The notes under the pieces: generated by a model
What the model was told of the DNA's origin: nothing
Database searches by the model: none
Seen by the model: only the letters and a program-made list of their open reading frames with translations
Position numbers and translations under genes: made by a program
NCBI GenBank assembly: GCA_044351685.1
Contig: JBILFK010000028.1
Coordinates: forward strand, 1 to 14,665
Direction of reading: 5' to 3'
Length of the DNA: 14,665 bases
From: JALHRI01 sp044351685
Lineage (GTDB): Bacteria; Pseudomonadota; Alphaproteobacteria; Rickettsiales; UBA3002
Shown: positions 6,251 through 13,215 of the stretch, one piece after another
How positions within the stretch are numbered: the stretch's first letter is position 1
How the letters are laid out: every line of letters starts with the position of its first letter

Positions 6251-7657
6251 CTAATTTTCGAAAATCGGCAGATAAACGGTAAAGCAGGTTCCCTCGCCTA
6301 CCACTGAATCAACCGTAATCGCACCGCGGTGACGCACAATAATGCCCTTCACAATCGCCAGGCCAAGGCCGGTGCCGCCTACTTCGCGCGTGCGGGCAGA
6401 ATCGACACGGTAAAAACGCTCCATCAGGCGCGGCAGATGCTGCTTGGCGATACCCTCGCCGCGATCGCGCACGCTTAACATCGCCACACGCGTGAGGTTG
6501 CGCATGTTCCAATCTTGCGGCAGTTCGCTGGTGATTTTCAGGCTTACAGTTACTTCGCTATCGGCGTGGCCATACTTAATGGCATTGCTGATAAGGTTAT
6601 GCACCACCTGTTTCAGCTCGTTGGTTTCGCCCTTCACCATGGGCATGTTATCATGAATGTTCAGCACAATGCGCATGCGTTTTTCTTCGGCAGCGCGGGC
6701 GAACATTTCCGCTTCTTTGCGCACAATGCCAACTAAATCAGCAGGGTCAGTCGGCACTGCGTGGGCGTTCATTTCGATTTTGGAAAGCGACAATAAATCG
6801 CTGATCAGCTGCTGCATGCGATCCGCCTGCTCGAGCATGATGTTTAAAAACTGGCCATGCACGGCATAATCTTCTTTCGCGGGCCCAAGCAAGGTTTCGA
6901 TAAAGCCTTTAATGCTGGCCAGTGGTGTGCGAATTTCGTGGCTGGCATTGGCCACAAAATCGGCGCGCATTTGCTCGACGGCTTTTAGTTCCGTAATATC
7001 GTTCATGGTAATCACGGTGGTGATGCCCCCCGCCGATGTCACCGGAAACCGCTCAATAATGGCCAGAAAATCACGAATCACCGGCTCTTCGACACGAAAT
7101 TCGACTTCGCGCCCCTTGAGATCCTTGATAACCGAACTCACCGCATCGAGAAAATGCGGGTTGCTGATAATATCGCTTAATTGCTTTTGCGCCAGATTCT
7201 GCCCGAAAATCGCGCGTGTGGCGCGGTTGGTGCGCACGATTTTGCATTCATCGTTCACCATAATCAGAATATCGGGCAGGGTATCGACCAGAATTTCGCG
7301 CTCGGTAATGATTGTTTCCTGCTGCTTTTTGCGCAGTTCCCAGCTGGTTTGCAGTTTTTTCAGCGCCTGCGACATATCGCCCGCCAGCCCGATAAAGCTT
7401 AAATCGGGGGCTTGCACGCGTTTATCTTGTGCCAGCTCGCCCACATATTGGGTGAGCGCCGCAATATTGCGTAAGAATGGGTAAATCAGCAGCGCCAACG
7501 CCACCACCATAATGCAGTAGGCCAGCAGCATCAGGTTCAGCGGCATATAGCCTAAGGCCACATACATCCCGAGCACCAGTAGCGCCGGGCTGGAAATGAC
7601 CAGTACCGAACGTATCAGGCTGATAAGCGATACGGGGTGTTTCAGTTTGCTTCGCAT
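6251..7657 (-). CDS. phoR: PhoR-like phosphate-sensing histidine kinase
   Basis: This 468-residue membrane sensor kinase presumably phosphorylates PhoB under phosphate limitation. Two closely spaced membrane segments (about 16-36 and 40-61) leave almost no periplasmic loop, as in PhoR, which senses through the Pst transporter rather than a periplasmic ligand. A PAS-like region follows (about 118-225), then the dimerisation helix with phosphoacceptor H240 in ASHEIRTPLAS, then the ATPase domain with the N box (N354, N358), G1 DRGEGI (398-403) and G2 GGTGLGL (427-433). It lies directly upstream of pstCAB, which supports the PhoR assignment over other kinases. No phoB is in the window. There is no Shine-Dalgarno sequence before the ATG; see the leaderless-start finding. 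Confidence 0.9.
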   Translation of the reverse strand: MRSKLKHPVSLISLIRSVLVISSPALLVLGMYVALGYMPLNLMLLAYCIMVVALALLIYPFLRNIAALTQYVGELAQDKRVQAPDLSFIGLAGDMSQALKKLQTSWELRKKQQETIITEREILVDTLPDILIMVNDECKIVRTNRATRAIFGQNLAQKQLSDIISNPHFLDAVSSVIKDLKGREVEFRVEEPVIRDFLAIIERFPVTSAGGITTVITMNDITELKAVEQMRADFVANASHEIRTPLASIKGFIETLLGPAKEDYAVHGQFLNIMLEQADRMQQLISDLLSLSKIEMNAHAVPTDPADLVGIVRKEAEMFARAAEEKRMRIVLNIHDNMPMVKGETNELKQVVHNLISNAIKYGHADSEVTVSLKITSELPQDWNMRNLTRVAMLSVRDRGEGIAKQHLPRLMERFYRVDSARTREVGGTGLGLAIVKGIIVRHRGAITVDSVVGEGTCFTVYLPIFEN

Positions 7658-7663
7658 GTCGCT

Positions 7664-7692
7664 GTTATGCGGGCATCAAGGCGGCTCTGCAA
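7664..7692 (-). promoter_or_regulatory. Weak candidate promoter for phoR-pst
   Basis: On the minus strand TTGCAG (7692-7687), a 17-bp spacer and CATAAC (7669-7664) could form a promoter. The -10 would end six bases before the phoR ATG, so transcription would start at or next to the A of the ATG. Matches to consensus are modest. I see no clear pair of PhoB half-sites nearby. Confidence 0.25.
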
Positions 7693-7721
7693 GCGCAAAG
7701 TCAGCGCTGTGTAATTTCACG

Positions 7722-7750
7722 TTGACAGCATAGGGAAGCAGGCGTATAAG
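7722..7750 (+). promoter_or_regulatory. Strong sigma70-type promoter for rplU-rpmA
   Basis: TTGACA (7722-7727), a 17-bp spacer and TATAAG (7745-7750) make a near-consensus promoter about 32 bp before the rplU ATG. Transcription would start near 7757. The ribosome site GGAG (7771-7774) lies seven bases before the start codon. It is divergent from phoR. Confidence 0.75.
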
Positions 7751-7763
7751 CCCGCCTCCCTAT
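7730..7763. promoter_or_regulatory. Interrupted palindrome overlapping the rplU -10 element
   Basis: ATAGGG (7730-7735), four unpaired bases (AAGC), AGGCG (7740-7744), an 8-base centre holding the -10, then CGCCT (7753-7757) and CCCTAT (7758-7763): 11 base pairs flank the -10 box. Because most of it lies upstream of the expected transcription start it would act as DNA, for example as an operator, rather than as an RNA hairpin. No regulator is identified. Confidence 0.35.
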
Positions 7764-7781
7764 AGAAGATGGAGAAAACCT

Positions 7782-8315
7782 ATGTACGCAGTCGTACAAA
7801 CTGGTGGCAAACAATACCGCATCACCGCAGGCAGCGTGATTGAAGTTGAAAAACTGGCAGGCACCGCCGGTGAAAATTTAGCATTGAACGATGTGCTCGC
7901 GCTTTCGGGCGGCGGCAAAGTATTGCTGGGTTCGCCGTTGCTGGCTGGCGCCAGCGTTGAAGCGCAAATTATTAAGCAAGGTAAAGGCGATAAGGTCATT
8001 ATCTTCAAAAAGAAGCGTCGTCACAATTACCGCCGCAAAAACGGTCACCGTCAATTCGTGACCACGCTGCATATCACCAAAATTCTTTTCAACGGTGCTG
8101 AAGTTGCCAAAGCCGAGCCACGTGCGCTCAAGGCCGAAGTGCTAGCAACCCCGCCTGCCGCGAAAAAAGTAGCAAAAACTGCCGCTGAAAAGCCAGTAGC
8201 TGCAAAAAAGCCTGCCGCGAAAAAAGCCGCAAGCCCGAAAGCAGCCGCTGAGAAAAAGCCAGCAGCCGCGAAAAAACCTGCAGCGAAAAAACCCGCTGCG
8301 AAAAAAGCAGAATAA
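7782..8315 (+). CDS. rplU: 50S ribosomal protein L21 (bL21) with long Lys/Ala/Pro C-terminal tail
   Basis: The first roughly 104 residues are a complete L21: MYAVVQTGGKQYR at the N-terminus, the basic FKKKRRHNYRRKNGHRQ segment (76-91) and TLHITKIL near 95-102. L21 sits on the surface of the large subunit and binds 23S rRNA. Standard L21 is about 103 residues; this one is 177. The extra residues (about 105-177) are low-complexity, built of AAKKPAAKK-like units, strongly basic, and resemble histone H1 tails. Extensions of this kind occur in some alphaproteobacterial L21 proteins; disorder and nucleic-acid binding are inferences. The reading frame is open and ends 12 bases before rpmA, so the tail is unlikely to be a frameshift artefact. 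Promoter and Shine-Dalgarno sequence are both strong. Confidence 0.97.
   Translation: MYAVVQTGGKQYRITAGSVIEVEKLAGTAGENLALNDVLALSGGGKVLLGSPLLAGASVEAQIIKQGKGDKVIIFKKKRRHNYRRKNGHRQFVTTLHITKILFNGAEVAKAEPRALKAEVLATPPAAKKVAKTAAEKPVAAKKPAAKKAASPKAAAEKKPAAAKKPAAKKPAAKKAE
8198..8312 (+). repeat. Repetitive coding tract for the L21 tail
   Basis: The 3' end of rplU consists of degenerate short repeats around GCGAAAAAACCTGC and similar units encoding AAKKPA. Such tracts can change length by slippage or recombination, so tail length may vary between strains. Confidence 0.6.
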
Positions 8316-8327
8316 GAGGAGTATCCC

Positions 8328-8582
8328 ATGGCACATAAAAAGGCAGGTGGTAGTTCACGCAACGGTCGCGACTCACAGGGTCAGCGTTTGGGCGTTAAAA
8401 AATTCGGTGGTGAAGCGGTAGTTCCCGGCAACATCATCATTCGTCAGCGCGGCACCAAATACCATCCCGGTGTTGGCGTGGATATGGGCAAAGACCACAC
8501 GATTTTTGCGGTCATCGAAGGTCAGGTGAAGTTCACCAAAAAGGCCGATGATAAGAATGTCGTGAACGTGGTTGCTGCGTAA
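8328..8582 (+). CDS. rpmA: 50S ribosomal protein L27 (bL27)
   Basis: L27 lies near the peptidyl transferase centre, with its N-terminus reaching the tRNA ends. The 84-residue product has the canonical MAHKKAGGSSRNGRDSQGQR start and the GVGVDMGKDHT segment (about 49-59). There is no N-terminal cleavage extension of the firmicute type. AGGAG is seven bases from the ATG. It is cotranscribed with rplU, 12 bp downstream of it. Confidence 0.98.
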   Translation: MAHKKAGGSSRNGRDSQGQRLGVKKFGGEAVVPGNIIIRQRGTKYHPGVGVDMGKDHTIFAVIEGQVKFTKKADDKNVVNVVAA

Positions 8583-8587
8583 GCCTG

Positions 8588-8691
8588 CAGGTTGCGGGTT
8601 TCAGGTTCCAGCTTTTTTAGTATTGCATAATGGTGGTGGTATGCCAGCTTGCGCATGCAGCTGAAACCCAAAACCTAACCCCTGAAACCTG
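8588..8691. repeat. 104-bp quasi-palindromic spacer between rpmA and obg
   Basis: Nested inverted repeats fill the whole spacer: CAGGTT (8588-8593) with AACCTG (8686-8691), GGGTTTCAG (8596-8604) with CTGAAACCC (8661-8669), and a central GCATA (8625-8629) with TATGC (8640-8644). Alternative pairings exist, such as TTTCAGG (8599-8605) with CCTGAAA (8681-8687). The right arm repeats CTGAAACC twice. It could be a small non-autonomous mobile or palindromic repeat, or a transcript structure between L27 and Obg. No coding capacity is seen. Confidence 0.55.
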
Positions 8692-8693
8692 TT

Positions 8694-9737
8694 ATGAAAT
8701 TTCTGGATGAAGCAAAAATTTATGTGCGAAGCGGCGATGGTGGCGCGGGCTGTGTGTCGTTCCGTCGCGAGAAATTTATCCCCAATGGCGGGCCAGATGG
8801 CGGCGATGGCGGGCGTGGCGGCAGCGTGATTTTACGCACGGCCTCGGGCCTCAATACCCTGATTGATTACCGTTTTCAGCAGCATTTTAAGGCGCGTAAG
8901 GGCGATCATGGCATGGGCAAGCAACGCTACGGCAAAAGCGCCGAAGATATTGTGTTGTATGTGCCCGTGGGTACGCAGGTGTTTGAAGATGATAAAGTAA
9001 CGTTGATTGCCGATTTTACCAAGCTGGACCAAGAGCTTGTATTGTGCAGAGGTGGCAAAGGTGGGCTGGGCAATATCCATTTCAAATCCTCGACCAATCA
9101 GGCACCACGCACCGCCACCGATGGCGAGCCCGGCGAAGAAAAATGGATCTGGCTGAAGCTGAAACTGCTTTCCGATGCCGGCCTGCTTGGCCTGCCTAAT
9201 GCCGGGAAATCGACATTCCTCTCAGCCGTGACGGCAGCGAAACCCAAAATCGCCGATTACCCTTTTACCACCCTCGCCCCGCAGCTGGGTGTGGTGCGCC
9301 AGGGTGATGCCGAATTTGTGCTCGCCGATATTCCCGGGTTGATCGAAGGCGCCAGCGAAGGCAAAGGCTTGGGCCTGCGTTTCTTGGGGCATGTGGAACG
9401 CTGCGGCGTGCTGCTGCACCTGATTGATGGCACGCAGGAAAAAGTCGCCGATGCTTACCGCACCGTGCGCGCCGAACTCGAACTCTTTGACCCTGAACTG
9501 CTCGAAAAACCCGAAATCGTGGCACTCAATAAGTGCGATTTGTTAAGCCCGGAAGAAATAAAAAAGAAAAAGGCAGCGCTCAAGCGCGCGTGCAAAAGCG
9601 AGGTGCATACCATTTCCGGCGCGGCACGCGAAGGTATTGACGACATACTGGTGACGATGCACCGCACGATCGCCGAATACCGCGCCACCCAGCAGGCTGA
9701 AACCACTACCAAATCGATGTATGCACCCATTGAATGA
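8694..9737 (+). CDS. obg: Obg/CgtA family ribosome-assembly GTPase
   Basis: Obg is an essential GTPase that acts in late 50S assembly and stress signalling. The 347-residue product has the glycine-rich Obg fold first (1-158, for example GDGGAGC and NGGPDGGDGGRGG), then the G domain: G1 GLPNAGKST (166-174), G2 region FTT (191-193), G3 DIPG (212-215) and G4 NKCD (279-282). It ends soon after the G domain, so the C-terminal OCT domain found in some Obg proteins is absent and the tail is short, as in many proteobacteria. There is no Shine-Dalgarno sequence before the ATG; upstream is the palindromic spacer. The 3' end overlaps proB by 17 bases. Confidence 0.97.
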   Translation: MKFLDEAKIYVRSGDGGAGCVSFRREKFIPNGGPDGGDGGRGGSVILRTASGLNTLIDYRFQQHFKARKGDHGMGKQRYGKSAEDIVLYVPVGTQVFEDDKVTLIADFTKLDQELVLCRGGKGGLGNIHFKSSTNQAPRTATDGEPGEEKWIWLKLKLLSDAGLLGLPNAGKSTFLSAVTAAKPKIADYPFTTLAPQLGVVRQGDAEFVLADIPGLIEGASEGKGLGLRFLGHVERCGVLLHLIDGTQEKVADAYRTVRAELELFDPELLEKPEIVALNKCDLLSPEEIKKKKAALKRACKSEVHTISGAAREGIDDILVTMHRTIAEYRATQQAETTTKSMYAPIE

Positions 9738-10830
9738 CGCAGAGATTATTGTGGTCAAAATCGGCTCGTCGCTGATTAGCGACGGCGAAAGTTTCGCGCC
9801 ACGCACGCCATGGCTGCATGCGCTGGCCGAAGATATCGCCACACTCGCGCAGCAAGGAAAAAAGCTGGTGATGGTTTCTTCAGGCGCAGTGGCGTTTGGC
9901 AGGCCAGTGCTGGGGCTTGGCGCGCGCGCACTAACATTACCAGAAAAACAAGCGGCCTCGGCCGCTGGCCAACCCTTGCTGATTGCCGCATGGCAGGCCG
10001 CTCTGGTTGCACATAAAATCCATGTCGCACAAATTCTGATGACCCTCACCGATTCCGAAGAGCGCAGGCGCTATCTGAATGCGCGCACCACGTTTGAACA
10101 TTTGCTTGGCGCAGGCATCATTCCGATTGTGAACGAGAACGACACGGTGGCCACTGCCGAGCTGCGCTACGGCGATAACGATCGGCTGGCCGCACGCGTG
10201 GCCGCCATGATCGGTGCCGATACGCTGGTGCTGCTTTCCGATGTCGATGGCTTATACACCAAACCCCCTGCGCAGGCAGGTGCGCAACATCTGGCGGAAG
10301 TTGCTGCAATCAACCCTGAAATTGAAGCCATGGCGGGTGGCGCTGCCAGCACCACCTCGAGCGGCGGCATGATCACCAAACTGGCGGCTGCAAAAATTGC
10401 CACCAGCGCCGGTTGCCAAACATTGCTGGCTTCTGGGCAGGCCATGCACCCGCTGCGCACCCTCATCAATGGTGGCAAACACACACGCTTTAAAGCCAGC
10501 CACACGCCGCTACAGGCGCGCAAACAATGGATTGCAGGTGCACTGCATGTGCCGGGCGCATTGGTAGTGGATGCGGGTGCCGCCGCAGCACTTCGCGAAG
10601 GCAAAAGCCTACTGCCTGCCGGTGTGCGCAGCATTAAAGGTTTTTTCGAACGCGGCGATACGGTGAGTATTCTGGATCTGCAAGGCGCTGAAATTGGCAA
10701 AGGCATTGTGGGATACGATGCCGAAGATGCGCAAAAAATCATCGGCAGAAAAACACATGAAATTGCCGCGATTTTAGGTTACGCTCTGCGCGATACACTC
10801 ATTCACCGCGACGATATGGTGGTGGAATAA
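9721..10830 (+). CDS. proB: Glutamate 5-kinase
   Basis: ProB phosphorylates glutamate at the gamma carboxylate, the first and feedback-controlled step of proline synthesis, in the cytoplasm. In the 369-residue product the amino-acid-kinase domain comes first: VVKIGSSLIS (11-20), SSGAVAFG (53-60), IVNENDTV (136-143) and the SDVDGLYT nucleotide segment (173-180). A C-terminal PUA domain follows (about 279-355, with the VVDAGAAAAL and RGDTVSI elements), as in E. coli ProB. The ATG lies inside obg and has no clear Shine-Dalgarno sequence, suggesting translation coupled to Obg. ProA is two genes downstream rather than adjacent. Confidence 0.97.
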   Translation: MHPLNDAEIIVVKIGSSLISDGESFAPRTPWLHALAEDIATLAQQGKKLVMVSSGAVAFGRPVLGLGARALTLPEKQAASAAGQPLLIAAWQAALVAHKIHVAQILMTLTDSEERRRYLNARTTFEHLLGAGIIPIVNENDTVATAELRYGDNDRLAARVAAMIGADTLVLLSDVDGLYTKPPAQAGAQHLAEVAAINPEIEAMAGGAASTTSSGGMITKLAAAKIATSAGCQTLLASGQAMHPLRTLINGGKHTRFKASHTPLQARKQWIAGALHVPGALVVDAGAAAALREGKSLLPAGVRSIKGFFERGDTVSILDLQGAEIGKGIVGYDAEDAQKIIGRKTHEIAAILGYALRDTLIHRDDMVVE

Positions 10831-10840
10831 AAGGAAACAC

Positions 10841-11308
10841 ATGCAACGCATCATCAGTTTTGCCGGCGCGCACGAGCGCTTTCTCGCGCACATGATCGAC
10901 TCGGTGGCAATCTACCTGATCGCCTCGCTGCTGATGACATTGCTGCAAGGCGGCCAACCCGCGGCCATGCTGATTCCGTTTTTTGTGGGGGCCAGTTATT
11001 TCACTTATTTTCAATCGGGTAAATTTCAGGCCTCGCTTGGGATGCGCATTGTGGGCATTTACCTGCTGAAACTGAATGGCCAGCGCCTAGATTGGCGTGA
11101 TGCGACCGCACGCTATTTTGCCTTCATGATGCCGATGTATCCGCTCTATGTTTCCTTTCTCGAAGAGCGCGTGCAGATCACGCTGTTTTTATGGCTGGGT
11201 GTGGTGTGGTATGCCACAATTCTGTTCCGCCCTGATAGGGCGGGGCTGCACGATATTCTCTGCCGTATGCGCGTGATGCGCGGGCGCTTGCAGGCCGGAA
11301 CACCCTAA
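10841..11308 (+). CDS. RDD-family integral membrane protein
   Basis: This 155-residue membrane protein has the RDD layout: R13 and D20 around the first helix (ERFLAHMIDS), a middle SLGMRIVGI (65-73) and a late LHDILCRMRV (136-145) carrying the last aspartate. Hydrophobic helices lie at about 18-35, 41-57, 93-107 and 111-129. RDD proteins are a broad family; some have been linked to sodium or proton transport, but most, including this one, have no known substrate. AAGGA lies five bases before the ATG. The gene starts 10 bp after proB, and its TAA shares one base with the proA ATG (TAATG), so it is embedded in the proline operon. A role in proline synthesis or osmotic balance is only suggested by position. 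Confidence 0.85.
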   Translation: MQRIISFAGAHERFLAHMIDSVAIYLIASLLMTLLQGGQPAAMLIPFFVGASYFTYFQSGKFQASLGMRIVGIYLLKLNGQRLDWRDATARYFAFMMPMYPLYVSFLEERVQITLFLWLGVVWYATILFRPDRAGLHDILCRMRVMRGRLQAGTP

Positions 11309-12594
11309 TGGCCAAACCCGCTTCCAGTTACGATACCCATTTGCGCGTAGCACTACGCGATATGGCGCACGATGCGCGCCGCGCCTATCAGCTTCTGGCG
11401 CGTAGCAGCCATGGCGAACGCATTGCCGCGCTGCATGCGATGGTTGCCGCCGTAGAGGGTGCACAGGAAGCTATTCTGGCAGCCAATGCCCGCGATATGG
11501 CGCTCGCACAGGAAAAACATTTGGCCGCACCGCTACGTGATCGGTTAGCACTTAGTGAAGCACGGCTTTCGCGCATGTGCAGCGGTGTTGCCGAAATTGC
11601 CAACCAACCCGATGCGCTTGGCAAAACGCTTGCTGCGTGGCAAGTGCCGCATAACGGCTTACGCATCACGCAAATCAGTATTCCGCTGGGCGTGATCGCG
11701 ATGATTTATGAATCGCGCCCGAATGTGACCCTCGATGCAGCGGCTTTGTGCATTGCTTCGGGCAACGCGGTGATTTTACGCGGCGGCAGCGAAAGCGCGC
11801 ATAGCTCGCAGGCATTAGTGAAGGCGATTCGCGAAGGGTTACGAAAAGCCGGCATGCCCGAAAATGCGGTGCAATATGTGCCCACCCAAGACCGCGAAGC
11901 CGTGGGCATTTTGCTCACGATGACGGGCGATATCGATGTGATTATTCCGCGCGGTGGCGCATCGCTCACCTCGCGGGTGGCAAGCGAAAGCCGCGTGCCC
12001 ACCCTGCTGCACCTTGATGGTAACTGCCATAGCTATGTGCATGCATCGGCCGATCTGGATACTGCCGAGCGCGTGGTGTTAAATGCCAAAATGCGCAATA
12101 CCAGCGTGTGCGGCGCAACGGAAACCTTGCTGATAGATGCCGAGATTGCCGCAGAGTTTTTGCCGCGCATGGTAGCGGCGCTAACGGCAGCAGGCTGCGA
12201 AATGCGCGGCGATGAAGCCACCCGTGCACTCGTACCCACCCTGCCCGCCGCAAGTGAAAGCGATTGGGCCACCGAATTTTTGGCGCCTGTTCTGGCAATC
12301 AAAATAGTGGCGGGTGTGGAAGAGGCCATTGCGCATATTAATCAGTATGGCTCGCACCATACCGATGCGATACTTGCCCGCGACGCAGGTGCGATTGCGC
12401 GCTTTCAAACTGAAGTGGATAGCGCGATTGTGCTCGTCAATGCCTCGACGCAGTTTGCCGATGGCGGCGAGTTTGGCTTTGGCGGCGAAATTGGTATCGC
12501 CACCGGCCGCCTGCATGCGCGCGGCCCCGTGGGCGCTGCGCAGCTGACCACCTATAAATATCTGGTGGAAGGCGAAGGGAGCACCCGCGCATGA
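11308..12594 (+). CDS. proA: Gamma-glutamyl-phosphate reductase
   Basis: ProA reduces glutamyl-5-phosphate to glutamate semialdehyde with NADPH, the second step of proline synthesis, and belongs to the aldehyde dehydrogenase superfamily. The 428-residue product has the PLGVIAMIYESRPNVT cofactor segment (126-141), GNAVILRGGSE (152-162), DVIIPRGGASL (210-220), catalytic cysteine C268 in NTSVCGATETLL, and a C-terminal GEFGFGGEIGIAT. Length is normal. It is coupled to the RDD gene at its start and to nadD at its end by a 4-bp ATGA overlap. Confidence 0.97.
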   Translation: MAKPASSYDTHLRVALRDMAHDARRAYQLLARSSHGERIAALHAMVAAVEGAQEAILAANARDMALAQEKHLAAPLRDRLALSEARLSRMCSGVAEIANQPDALGKTLAAWQVPHNGLRITQISIPLGVIAMIYESRPNVTLDAAALCIASGNAVILRGGSESAHSSQALVKAIREGLRKAGMPENAVQYVPTQDREAVGILLTMTGDIDVIIPRGGASLTSRVASESRVPTLLHLDGNCHSYVHASADLDTAERVVLNAKMRNTSVCGATETLLIDAEIAAEFLPRMVAALTAAGCEMRGDEATRALVPTLPAASESDWATEFLAPVLAIKIVAGVEEAIAHINQYGSHHTDAILARDAGAIARFQTEVDSAIVLVNASTQFADGGEFGFGGEIGIATGRLHARGPVGAAQLTTYKYLVEGEGSTRA

Positions 12595-13172
12595 TGCGCC
12601 GCATTGGCCTGCTTGGTGGTTCGTTTAACCCGGCACATGACGGGCATTTGCATATTAGTTTGGAAGCGATTAAACGCCTGCAGCTCGATGAAGTGTGGTG
12701 GCTGGTATCGCCGCAAAACCCACTAAAAGCTTCGCACGATATGGCGCCCTATGCACAGCGATTTGCAAGCGCCGAAGCCCACGCCAACCACCCGCGCATT
12801 CATGTGCGCGATAGCGAAGTGCGTTACGGTACGCGCTATACGATTGATACCGTGAAACATCTGATTGCGCGCCATCGCAACGTGCAGTTTGTGTGGCTGA
12901 TGGGTGCCGATAATCTGGCGCAACTGCACCGCTGGAAGGCATGGCAACATTTGCTTTCGGTAGTGCCGATTGCAGTGCTTGACCGTGCGCCCTATGCGAT
13001 TTCAGCGCTGCATCAGAAATTCGCGTGGCGTTTTCGCCACAAACAGGTGCGGCGTGGGTTACAGGTTTTTGCAGCAAAACCCCCGCATCACTGGGTGTAT
13101 CTTTGCATCCCGCGGCATCCGCTTTCGGCGACCTATTTACGAAAAACGCTTGGAAAGAAGGCATTTCTGTAG
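12591..13172 (+). CDS. nadD: Nicotinate-nucleotide adenylyltransferase
   Basis: NadD joins nicotinate mononucleotide with ATP to make deamido-NAD in NAD synthesis. In the 193-residue product the nucleotidyltransferase signature GGSFNPAHDGHLHIS (9-23) holds the GxFxPxHxGH pattern. VWLMGADNLAQLHRWKAW (101-118) is characteristic of the family, and HPLSATYLRK near the C-terminus (177-186) occupies the place of the ISSTxIR motif, with alanine at its second serine. GGAG lies nine bases before the first ATG; a second ATG follows immediately, so the start may shift by one codon. The start overlaps proA. Confidence 0.95.
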   Translation: MMRRIGLLGGSFNPAHDGHLHISLEAIKRLQLDEVWWLVSPQNPLKASHDMAPYAQRFASAEAHANHPRIHVRDSEVRYGTRYTIDTVKHLIARHRNVQFVWLMGADNLAQLHRWKAWQHLLSVVPIAVLDRAPYAISALHQKFAWRFRHKQVRRGLQVFAAKPPHHWVYLCIPRHPLSATYLRKTLGKKAFL

Positions 13173-13183
13173 GATAATAGCAC

Positions 13184-13200
13184 TGTTGTTTCATTCAACA
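13184..13200 (+). promoter_or_regulatory. Small hairpin just before the rsfS ribosome site
   Basis: TGTTG (13184-13188) and CAACA (13196-13200) can pair around TTTCATT. The stem ends one base before the AGGAG of rsfS, so it could influence access to the ribosome site. It is only five pairs and may be chance. Confidence 0.25.
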
Positions 13201-13201
13201 C

Positions 13202-13215
13202 AGGAGAAGCGTATT
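13202..13215 (+). promoter_or_regulatory. Ribosome site and ATT start codon of rsfS
   Basis: AGGAG (13202-13206), a six-base spacer, then ATT (13213-13215) in frame with RsfS. No ATG, GTG or TTG stands within the normal distance downstream of this Shine-Dalgarno sequence in this frame. The nearest in-frame alternatives are TTG 13186, whose only purine run (AGGA) is 11 bases away, and GTG 13309, which has no ribosome site. Confidence 0.6.

Noticed and set aside
6912..7484. 190-codon open frame on the plus strand
   Set aside because: It is antisense to the well-supported phoR kinase gene, has no recognisable domain and no ribosome site.
7711..7730. TGTCA word upstream of phoR considered as a Pho box half
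   Set aside because: It is the reverse complement of the rplU -35 TTGACA, and no second half-site lies 11 bp away.
8051..8362. Minus-strand frame rich in Phe/Ala/Gly under rplU
   Set aside because: It mirrors the L21 tail repeats; not a real hydrophobic protein.
8584..8618. T-run after rpmA considered as an intrinsic terminator
   Set aside because: Only a 4-bp stem can form immediately before the six T's; the longer pairings are with sequence downstream.
10167..10742. 191-codon open frame on the minus strand
   Set aside because: It lies wholly antisense to proB, whose motifs are complete; the product looks like composition-driven translation.
12670..13194. 174-codon minus-strand frame over nadD
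   Set aside because: Antisense shadow of nadD; no family resemblance.
12970..13212. Extension of the rsfS frame upstream to an ATG inside nadD
   Set aside because: It would overlap about 200 bases of nadD and ignore the well-placed AGGAG at 13202; the added residues are out-of-frame nadD.
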